Source: an uncultured Eubacteriales bacterium (GTDB taxonomy: Bacteria > Bacillota > Clostridia > Oscillospirales > Oscillospiraceae). Taken from it: a stretch of 6,017 bases of DNA. Below the pieces are notes generated by a model that saw only the letters and a program-made list of their open reading frames with translations, did no database searches and was not told the DNA's origin. The translations under genes and the position numbers were made by a program. Positions 1-5,133 of the stretch are shown here, in pieces (the stretch's first letter is position 1; each line of letters begins with the position of its first letter). The stretch lies in NCBI GenBank assembly GCA_900321335.1, contig ONVR01000132.1, forward strand, positions 1-6,017. The letters run 5' to 3'.

Positions 1-80
1 GATATGCGGCGTTCATGATGAGTCCCGCACCTGTAATTGCAGCGGAACCCGGCAGACGGGAAAGAGAAGAAGGAGGATGA
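1..80 (+). CDS. C-terminal end of an unidentified upstream gene (possibly the ABC permease partner)
   Basis: Reading from base 3, the frame is open to a TGA at 78-80, three bases before the next ATG at 84. It gives about 25 residues: a fairly hydrophobic stretch (YAAFMMSPAPVIAA) followed by a charged, hydrophilic tail (EPGRREREEGG). The ribosome binding site of the following ATPase lies inside these last codons, an arrangement typical of translationally coupled operon genes. A hydrophobic segment ending in a short charged tail would suit the last membrane helix of an FtsX/MacB-type permease, the usual partner of this ATPase class. This is inference: too little sequence is present to identify the family, and one of the other two frames is also open here. 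Confidence 0.4.
   Translation, partial: YAAFMMSPAPVIAAEPGRREREEGG
71..76 (+). promoter_or_regulatory. Ribosome binding site of the ABC ATPase gene
   Basis: A perfect AGGAGG lies 7 bases before the ATG at 84. It fixes that ATG as the start. The ATG at 77, in another frame, overlaps the end of this site and cannot use it. Confidence 0.85.
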
Positions 81-83
81 CAA

Positions 84-743
84 ATGGCAACACTTACGAT
101 GGAAAACGTAAAATACCGGTACCGGGGTGCGGAGGGCTACGCGGTGAAAGAGGCCACCTGTGCCTTTGTGCCGGGGCAGCTCTACGCCGTCATCGGCCCC
201 TCCGGGTCCGGCAAGTCCACCATGCTGTCCATGCTGGCGGGGCTGGACCTGCCCACGGAAGGGGAGGTGCGCTTTGACGGGGAGAATCTGAACGATATGG
301 ATCTGGACCGGTATCGCCGGGAGGACATCTCCATGATCTTTCAGGCGTTCCAGCTTTTTCCGCTGCTGACAGTGATGGAAAATGTGTGTTATCCCATGGA
401 GCTGATCGGCCTTGATAAAAAGGAGGCCAGGGAGCGTGCGACCCAGTTCCTTTTCCGGGTGGGGATCACCAGGGAACAGTTCAGACGCTTCCCGGCGAAT
501 CTGTCCGGCGGTGAGCAGCAGCGTGTCGCCATTGCCCGGAGCCTGGCCTCCGGCGCCCGGATCATTCTGGCGGACGAGCCCACGGGCAACCTGGACGGAG
601 CCAATACGGAGCGGATTCTGGAGATCCTGATGAGTCTGGCCCATGATGACGGGTACTGTGTGATCGTGGTGACCCACGACATGGAGGTGGCAGGCAAGGC
701 TGACGTGGTCTACCGGATGCGGGACGGGTTTTTGGAAAAGTGA
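84..743 (+). CDS. ABC transporter ATP-binding protein, MacB/LolD/FtsE-like
   Basis: This 219-residue protein is a complete single nucleotide-binding domain that would hydrolyse ATP at the inner face of the membrane to drive a separate permease. Visible motifs, in order: Walker A GPSGSGKST (residues 38-46), Q-loop Gln87 in IFQAFQLFPLLTVMENV, ABC signature LSGGEQQR (140-147), Walker B IILADEP (160-166) with catalytic Glu165, D-loop GNLD (168-171), and H-loop His198 in VVTHD. All catalytic residues are intact. The length of about 220 residues and the LFPLLTVMENV and DEPTGNLD wording are characteristic of the COG1136 group (MacB, LolD, FtsE and peptide-resistance exporters), which works with FtsX-type permeases. 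The start is set by AGGAGG 7 bases upstream. The preceding gene ends 3 bases before it, so it is probably the last gene of an operon, closed by the hairpin at 755-784. The substrate cannot be told from the ATPase. Confidence 0.95.
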   Translation: MATLTMENVKYRYRGAEGYAVKEATCAFVPGQLYAVIGPSGSGKSTMLSMLAGLDLPTEGEVRFDGENLNDMDLDRYRREDISMIFQAFQLFPLLTVMENVCYPMELIGLDKKEARERATQFLFRVGITREQFRRFPANLSGGEQQRVAIARSLASGARIILADEPTGNLDGANTERILEILMSLAHDDGYCVIVVTHDMEVAGKADVVYRMRDGFLEK

Positions 744-754
744 GTGTAAAAAAG

Positions 755-790
755 AAAGCGCAGACGACAGTACGTCTGCGCTTTTGTCTT
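755..790. terminator. Bidirectional intrinsic terminator between convergent genes
   Basis: A perfect 12-bp inverted repeat, AAAGCGCAGACG (755-766) and CGTCTGCGCTTT (773-784), closes a 6-base loop. On the plus strand a T-rich run (to about 792) follows the stem. On the minus strand the complement of the A-rich run at 748-757 supplies the T-tract. It lies in the 53-base gap between two convergent stop codons (741-743 plus; 797-799 minus), so it can serve both the ABC ATPase gene and the flavoprotein gene. Confidence 0.92.
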
Positions 791-796
791 TTGGGG

Positions 797-2248
797 TTAT
801 TCCGGCAAAATGGCGCCGCCGGCAAGCAAAGCAGCCTTCAGTTCCTCATAGGGGACGGCTTTGGGACTGACGCCCTTTTTCACGGCGATGGCAGCTGCGG
901 CGCCCGCCGCCTGACCGAAGCACATGCAGTGGGGGATCAGGTTGAAAAACTCGCTGAACTCGTGATCCGCAGAAAATGCCCGGCAGGCCACCAGAAGACC
1001 TTCCACGTCCCGGGGCAGAAGGGCCCGATAGGGGACGTAGGTTTTGGGATGCTCCAGAGAGGCGTCTCCCCGGTCGTTGTCCGGGAAAACGGCGATGGTA
1101 TCGGCATAGGGCTCGTCCCGGTCCATATCTTCTTCGGTGAGATAGTATTCGCCCACGATGCGCCGTCCGCCGGAGGTGCCCAGCTGCGGCGCGGAGAGCA
1201 TGATAAAGCTGTTGGCAAAGCCCGGCATATATTGCTTCATCAGCTCCCAGGAGCGCACGGCGGTCTGCCTGGCGCCGACATCGATGTAGGTCATCTCCTC
1301 CGGATCGGTCTGGTGCAGTGAGCCGATGAGCCGGTGTACCCAGACTACGCCGGGCTGGTGCTCCAGCAAGCCACGGCAGAAGAAGGGCATGCCGCCCTGC
1401 TCCATGATCTTCCCGAAGAGGTTCTTCAGCTCTTCGGGATTTGCCTCCGCAAAGGCGTCATAAGCGTCCAGATCCACGCCGCAGATCCAGTAGACATAGC
1501 CGAACTGGGCGATCCGGGAGCCGGGACGCATATAGTCCACCGTCTCCGTGGGGGTGTTCATCAGAAGATCTCCGTCTCCGGTGGCATCGATCACCACCTT
1601 GCCGAGCAGGGCCTGACGGCCGGCCTTGCTCTCTACCAGAACGCCGCGGACGGTATTGCCCTCCACAATGGGGGCGACAACCCAGGAGTGGAGCAGAAGC
1701 TCCGCACCCGCCTCCTGCACCATACGGGCAAGCTCGTCCTTGCCCACCTCCGGGTCTATGACGGCGGTATAGAGAACGACTTTTTTGCCCTCTCTGTTTT
1801 CCCGGATGTAGAAATGGCCCATGTTGGCCTTGGCATACTTGCCGACAAGAGCCTCGTCGGCGGCGCCCCAGCTCTCCCGGGGCGGAAAATCGGCGGCCCC
1901 CCGCCGCTTCATGCGGCTTATAAACTCCTGGCAGAAGCCGCCCAGCCACTGGCGGCCGTAGATATCCGCCAGGTTGGGGATGATGTTTACAAGCCCGCCC
2001 GTGGCCATGCCGCCCAGGTGGCCGTAGCGCTCAATGAGCACGGTTTTTGCCCCGCCTCTGGCCGCTGCCGTGGCTGCGGCCACACCGCCGGGACCGCCGC
2101 CCACCACGATCACGTCCACGTCCCGGATCACCGGGGTCTCCCGACGGTCCTCCGTGACCGTTCTGCCGGGGGCGATACCATGTCGGGAAATCTCCTGATC
2201 GTGGGGCATATCGTAAACAGAATGTACGCCTGCGCCGTATTTTGCCAT
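797..2248 (-). CDS. FAD-dependent oxidoreductase (PF12831-like)
   Basis: This 483-residue protein is a cytosolic flavoprotein with no signal peptide or membrane segment. After about 43 leading residues comes the Rossmann strand VDVIVVGGGPGGVAAA (GxGxxG at residues 50-55). Glu73 in VLIER should bind the adenosine ribose, and LGGMATGG (78-85) continues the FAD site. Further along are VVIDATGDGDL, GRRIVGEYYLTEEDM (about 360-375), VPYRALLPRDVEGLLVACRAFSADHEF, and a C-terminal segment IPHCMCFGQAAGAAAA (about 438-455) that closes over the flavin. This pattern fits the FAD_oxidored family, many of whose members have no assigned substrate. The reaction is unknown, and nothing indicates a second NAD(P)H site or an Fe-S domain. 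The ATG is supported by AGAAAGGAG 8 bases upstream. The gene diverges from the glycyl radical enzyme gene, which suggests but does not prove a shared pathway. A covalent flavin site was not seen. Confidence 0.9.
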   Translation of the reverse strand: MAKYGAGVHSVYDMPHDQEISRHGIAPGRTVTEDRRETPVIRDVDVIVVGGGPGGVAAATAAARGGAKTVLIERYGHLGGMATGGLVNIIPNLADIYGRQWLGGFCQEFISRMKRRGAADFPPRESWGAADEALVGKYAKANMGHFYIRENREGKKVVLYTAVIDPEVGKDELARMVQEAGAELLLHSWVVAPIVEGNTVRGVLVESKAGRQALLGKVVIDATGDGDLLMNTPTETVDYMRPGSRIAQFGYVYWICGVDLDAYDAFAEANPEELKNLFGKIMEQGGMPFFCRGLLEHQPGVVWVHRLIGSLHQTDPEEMTYIDVGARQTAVRSWELMKQYMPGFANSFIMLSAPQLGTSGGRRIVGEYYLTEEDMDRDEPYADTIAVFPDNDRGDASLEHPKTYVPYRALLPRDVEGLLVACRAFSADHEFSEFFNLIPHCMCFGQAAGAAAAIAVKKGVSPKAVPYEELKAALLAGGAILPE

Positions 2249-2256
2249 GTGGGATT

Positions 2257-2265
2257 CTCCTTTCT
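2257..2265 (-). promoter_or_regulatory. Ribosome binding site of the FAD oxidoreductase gene
   Basis: Read on the minus strand, the sequence is AGAAAGGAG, ending 8 bases before the ATG at 2248-2246. It supports this start over the internal Met14. Confidence 0.85.
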
Positions 2266-2292
2266 GACGGAAAGATGACGTTTCTGATTCCG

Positions 2293-2321
2293 ATTATAAG
2301 CGCTGTTCCGGGCAAAAGCAA
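2293..2321 (-). promoter_or_regulatory. Probable promoter of the FAD oxidoreductase gene
   Basis: On the minus strand there is a perfect -10 box TATAAT (2298-2293), 17 bases downstream of a weak -35 box TTGCTT (2321-2316). Transcription would begin near 2286, leaving a leader of about 38 bases before the ATG at 2248. The -35 matches consensus at only three of six positions, so an activator may be needed. Confidence 0.6.
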
Positions 2322-2444
2322 GAAAAAGGAGCGACCATCCCCGGCTTTGTCAAAAAGAACGGGTACTGTCTTCTTCATCGCTGTCAAACGATCCCGGCAC
2401 GGAGAATCGTAAGTTTTGCATGATTTCATTCTGAATTTGATTTG

Positions 2445-2506
2445 TTCTTTTGTTGTATTTGACTTTGGAGGAAGGTGTGGTATGATAAAACCAGATAACA
2501 AAAGAA
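2445..2506. repeat. Perfect 10-bp inverted repeat bracketing the rightward promoter
   Basis: TTCTTTTGTT at 2445-2454 is the exact reverse complement of AACAAAAGAA at 2497-2506. The 42 bases between the arms contain the whole -35/-10 promoter, and the right arm begins about 5 bases after the expected transcription start. The arms could be two half-sites of one operator, or chance in an AT-rich region. The sequence match is certain; the function is inferred. Confidence 0.5.
2459..2486 (+). promoter_or_regulatory. Strong extended -10 promoter of the glycyl radical enzyme operon
   Basis: The -35 box TTGACT (2459-2464) and -10 box TATGAT (2481-2486) are 16 bases apart, each with one mismatch to consensus. 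A TG at 2478-2479 adds the extended -10 element common in Gram-positive bacteria. Transcription should start near 2492-2493, giving a leader of about 63 bases. This is one of the best promoter matches in the window and implies high expression when not repressed. Confidence 0.8.
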
Positions 2507-2538
2507 TCGCCGGGCCCCCACGGGACGGTGTATGCAAC

Positions 2539-2547
2539 AGGAGGGAG
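2539..2547 (+). promoter_or_regulatory. Ribosome binding site that decides the glycyl radical enzyme start
   Basis: AGGAGGGAG ends 8 bases before the ATG at 2556. An in-frame ATG at 2532 lies upstream of this site and has no comparable purine-rich sequence of its own, so 2556 is the likelier start. Confidence 0.85.
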
Positions 2548-2555
2548 TTTTGACT

Positions 2556-5036
2556 ATGCATGAATGGAAACCCGTAACCGACCGCGTTCAGAGAGTGCGT
2601 GAGAAGTACCGCACCACAAGACCGAGGATCGACATCAACCGGTACCGTCTGGTGACCGAGTTTTACATGGAAAATCCTCAGATTACCGGAATCCTGAAGC
2701 GGGCCAAGAATCTGCGCAATCTCTTTGAGAACATGCCTGTTCTGGTCAACGAGGACGAGGTCATCGTGGGCTGGCAGGGTACGACCTACCGCTGCTGCGC
2801 CCTGTACCCGGAGACCAGCTTCAACTGGTTTATGAAAGAGCTTCGGGCCGGCTCCATCCCCAAGCGGGAGCAGGATCCCTACGACATTGACCCGGAAGAT
2901 GAGAAGTACCTGCTGGAGACGGGAGACTTCTGGGACAAAAACAGCATGAGCGCCATCGTAGATGAGTATATGCCCCGGTATCACCGGGACCACATGACCG
3001 GAAACGGCGTGCTCTTCTTCGGCCCCAAGGACAACTGCCAGTCCCCCGTGGGACACTTTACCGCGAATTTCTGGACCGCTACCCAGAAGGGCTTCGGCGC
3101 CATCCAGAAAGAGGCCGAGGAGAAGATGGCCCAGATGGAAGAAGAGGGCATCTTCGGCGACAACAACAACAAATACAACTTCTACCGTGCCGTGTCCATT
3201 GTGTCTGAGGGCATCATCCACTGGTCGGAGCGCTACGCCGCGGAGTGCGCCCGCCAGGCGGAGCTGTGCCAGGATCCCGCCCGGAAAAAGGAGCTTCTGG
3301 AGATGGCGGACTGCCTGAACTGGATCATGAAAAATCCTTGCCGGAACTTCCACGACGCGGTGCAGTGCATCTACCTGTACCAGCTCGCCATGTGTATGGA
3401 CGGCCAGATGCACGGCATCAGCTACGGCCGTGTGGACCAGTATCTGGGCCGCTACTACGAGCAGGATATCGCCAACGGCACCATCACCCCGGAATACGCC
3501 CAGGAGCTCCTGGACCTGTTCTACCTGAAGGTGGCCGAGTGCAACAAGATCTGGTCTGAGGGTGCCACCAAGTCCGGTCCGGGCTACACCTCCGGCCAGC
3601 TGATGACACTGGGCGGCGTTGACCGGGACGGCAACGACGCCACCAACGAGGTCACCTACATGATGCTGCAGTCTTCGGGCCGCCTCGTTCTTCACGATCC
3701 TCCCCAGGCTCTGCGTATCCATCCCGGCACCCCCGACAAGCTCTGGGAGGCGGCTATCGAGACCACCAAGAGAGCCGGCGGCGTACCCACCTTTGAGTCC
3801 GACCTGGTGATTATCAAGGCCCTGATGAGCCGGGGGATCCCCCTGGAGGACGCCCGGAATTACAGCCTTCACGGCTGCGTGGAGCCCGGTATCGGCGGCT
3901 ACGAGTGGGCCCAGCCCGGCGGAACGGGAACGGAGTCCTACCTCAATATCGCAAACGCCATGCTCCTTGCCATCAACAACGGCGTCAACCCCATGCGGAT
4001 GCCGGAGTCCGGCAATATGCTGCTGACGGAGGACAGCGATCTGGAAAAGCCCCCCGTGTCCGAAATGCCCAAGGCCAACCGTACCGGCCCGGCCACCGGC
4101 TATCTGTATGAGATGAAGAGCATGGACGAGGTCCTGGCCGCCGTCAAGACCCAGTTTGAATTCTTCTGCAAATGGCAGTGCTCCAACATCAACATGTGGG
4201 AGTCTGTGGCTTCCTTCCACAACCCGCTTCCCATGGTGTCCGCCACCATGGCCGGCTGTATGGAAAGCGGCAAGGACGTCATGTGGGGCGGCGCCAAGTA
4301 CAACTCCACCGGCAACTCCTGCATCGGTCTCGGCAACGTGGCAGACTCCCTCAACGTCATCGACTACGTCTGCTTCCGCAAGAAGATCGCCACAACCCGG
4401 GAGCTCTACGACGCTCTGATGAACAACTGGGAGGGCTACGAGGAACTGCGCCAGATCATCAACGGCAAGGTGCCCCGCTACGGCAACGGCGATCCCGAGG
4501 CTGACAAGTACGTGGACTTCACCGCCTCCACCTATGCCAAGGCCATCAACCGTGCAACGGGCCCCAGAGGCGGCTATGCCGCGGGCTGCTACCCCGTGAC
4601 CGCCAATGTGATCTTCGGCTGGTTCACATGGGCAACCCCCGACGGGCGCAAGTTCGGTGATCCCCTGTCCGACGGTATCTCCAATGTCCAGGGCATGGAC
4701 AAAAACGGCCCCGTGTCCTTTATCAACTCCGTTCTCAATTTTGACCAGAGCCTCTACGGCAACGGTACCCTGTGCAACATGAAGTTCCATCCCACGGCAC
4801 TCCGGGGCGAGGGCGGCATGCTCAAGCTCAGGAGCGTTATGCAGACCTATTTCAACCGGGGCGGCATGGAGCTGCAGCTGAACATCGTCTCCAGCGACAC
4901 CCTCCGGGACGCCCAGAAGCATCCCGAAAACTACAAGGATCTGGTGGTCCGGGTGGCGGGCTTCTCCGCCTACTTTGTCGAGGTGTTCAAGGGCTGCCAG
5001 GATGATCTGATCTCCCGCACGGAGTTGGAATTCTGA
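2556..5036 (+). CDS. Glycyl radical enzyme (PFL-like eliminase/dehydratase branch), substrate unknown
   Basis: This 826-residue cytosolic enzyme is a complete member of the pyruvate formate-lyase-like family. A PFL-type N-terminal domain (RAKNLRNLFENMPVLVNEDEVIVG; GRVDQYLGRYYEQDI; TLGGVDRDGNDATNE) leads to the Cys loop SLHGCVEPG, with thiyl Cys441 and probable acid/base Glu443. Then come ATPDGRKFGDPLSDGIS and the C-terminal Gly-radical domain NIVSSDTLRDAQKHPENY...RVAGFSAYF, with Gly802 24 residues from the end. GCVEP, rather than the adjacent cysteines of pyruvate formate-lyase, points to C-O, C-N, C-S or C-C lyase chemistry. After Glu443 the loop reads PGIGGYEWAQPGG. It lacks the GW-HD motif of glycerol/propanediol dehydratases, the Gln after GCVEP common in eliminases, and the GCLE form I recall for hydroxyphenylacetate decarboxylase. 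There is no long N-terminal extension of the kind that targets microcompartments. Its activase follows 97 bases downstream. Family membership is certain; the substrate is not known. Confidence 0.97.
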   Translation: MHEWKPVTDRVQRVREKYRTTRPRIDINRYRLVTEFYMENPQITGILKRAKNLRNLFENMPVLVNEDEVIVGWQGTTYRCCALYPETSFNWFMKELRAGSIPKREQDPYDIDPEDEKYLLETGDFWDKNSMSAIVDEYMPRYHRDHMTGNGVLFFGPKDNCQSPVGHFTANFWTATQKGFGAIQKEAEEKMAQMEEEGIFGDNNNKYNFYRAVSIVSEGIIHWSERYAAECARQAELCQDPARKKELLEMADCLNWIMKNPCRNFHDAVQCIYLYQLAMCMDGQMHGISYGRVDQYLGRYYEQDIANGTITPEYAQELLDLFYLKVAECNKIWSEGATKSGPGYTSGQLMTLGGVDRDGNDATNEVTYMMLQSSGRLVLHDPPQALRIHPGTPDKLWEAAIETTKRAGGVPTFESDLVIIKALMSRGIPLEDARNYSLHGCVEPGIGGYEWAQPGGTGTESYLNIANAMLLAINNGVNPMRMPESGNMLLTEDSDLEKPPVSEMPKANRTGPATGYLYEMKSMDEVLAAVKTQFEFFCKWQCSNINMWESVASFHNPLPMVSATMAGCMESGKDVMWGGAKYNSTGNSCIGLGNVADSLNVIDYVCFRKKIATTRELYDALMNNWEGYEELRQIINGKVPRYGNGDPEADKYVDFTASTYAKAINRATGPRGGYAAGCYPVTANVIFGWFTWATPDGRKFGDPLSDGISNVQGMDKNGPVSFINSVLNFDQSLYGNGTLCNMKFHPTALRGEGGMLKLRSVMQTYFNRGGMELQLNIVSSDTLRDAQKHPENYKDLVVRVAGFSAYFVEVFKGCQDDLISRTELEF

Positions 5037-5056
5037 TTGAAAATGACCCTGCGCCT

Positions 5057-5087
5057 TTGCGGCCGGCGTATTTCACGCCGGCCGCAA
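5057..5087 (+). other. Strong intercistronic hairpin without U-tract
   Basis: TTGCGGCCGGCGT (5057-5069) and ACGCCGGCCGCAA (5075-5087) form a perfect, very GC-rich 13-bp stem with a 5-base loop. It begins 20 bases after the glycyl radical enzyme stop codon. No run of T follows, so it is not a standard intrinsic terminator. It could stabilise the 3' end of the upstream message, act as a processing point, or cause partial termination, so that the enzyme is made in excess over its catalytic activase. The structure is seen directly; the role is inferred. Confidence 0.7.
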
Positions 5088-5088
5088 G

Positions 5089-5101
5089 CGGGCTTTGCCC
5101 G
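5089..5101 (+). other. Second small hairpin next to the first
   Basis: CGGGC (5089-5093), a 3-base loop TTT, and GCCCG (5097-5101) form a 5-bp stem one base after the larger hairpin. The two could stack as a tandem element in the intercistronic RNA. It is short and may be incidental. Confidence 0.4.
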
Positions 5102-5117
5102 GAAAGAATGAAAAGGG

Positions 5118-5123
5118 AAAGGA
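5118..5123 (+). promoter_or_regulatory. Ribosome binding site of the activase gene
   Basis: AAAGGA, within a purine-rich run from 5111, lies 10 bases before the ATG at 5134. It is weaker and further from the start than the site of the glycyl radical enzyme gene, which fits lower activase production. The ATG at 5108 is in another frame. Confidence 0.65.
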
Positions 5124-5133
5124 TCAACGAGAT

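Larger units (their letters stand above)
2249..2555. other. Divergent intergenic region (307 bases, no gene)
   Basis: This stretch separates the leftward flavoprotein gene from the rightward glycyl radical enzyme gene. It is visibly richer in A and T than its neighbours, especially at 2400-2510. I find no open frame with a plausible ribosome binding site other than those of the two flanking genes, no tRNA-like fold and no recognisable riboswitch. It holds a promoter for each gene and an inverted repeat around the rightward promoter. Any regulator that binds here could control both genes, but no regulator gene is present in the window. Confidence 0.8.

Noticed and set aside
740..1321. A plus-strand frame starting at 740, overlapping the ABC ATPase stop
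   Set aside because: It would have to read through the terminator hairpin at 755-784, has no recognised domain, and is antisense to the flavoprotein.
1334..2278. A 314-codon plus-strand open frame opposite the FAD oxidoreductase
   Set aside because: The minus-strand gene has the GxGxxG fold and a good ribosome binding site. The plus-strand translation shows no family motif, so it is a shadow frame.
2348..2387. Two TTGACA boxes on the minus strand (2353-2348 and 2387-2382) as extra -35 elements
   Set aside because: Neither has a plausible -10 box 16-18 bases downstream. The TATAAT at 2298-2293 is paired better with TTGCTT.
2380..2396. Possible catabolite-responsive (cre) operator near 2382-2394
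   Set aside because: TGTCAAACGATCC resembles the consensus only if an extra C is ignored. It fails the fixed positions.
2532..2555. ATG at 2532 as the start of the glycyl radical enzyme
   Set aside because: It lies upstream of the strong AGGAGGGAG site, would encode that site as protein, and lacks its own ribosome binding site.
2556..2640. Targeting of the glycyl radical enzyme to a bacterial microcompartment
   Set aside because: The catalytic domain begins almost at the start codon with no long helical N-terminal extension, and no shell protein gene is in the window.
3841..3950. Assigning the enzyme as choline TMA-lyase, glycerol/propanediol dehydratase or hydroxyphenylacetate decarboxylase
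   Set aside because: The loop after GCVEP lacks signatures I associate with each. No microcompartment genes, decarboxylase small subunit or dehydrogenase partner are seen nearby. Naming a substrate would be a guess.
2031..4922. A 963-codon open frame on the minus strand opposite the glycyl radical enzyme
   Set aside because: It is antisense to a gene with full family motifs, runs through the divergent promoter region, and reads as low-complexity His/Val/Gly/Ala-rich protein without recognisable domains. Long antisense frames are expected where codons end in G or C.
5057..5101. Intrinsic terminator after the glycyl radical enzyme gene
   Set aside because: The stem is excellent but no T-tract follows. 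The activase gene starts 33 bases later and needs the upstream promoter, since I see no good promoter in the gap.
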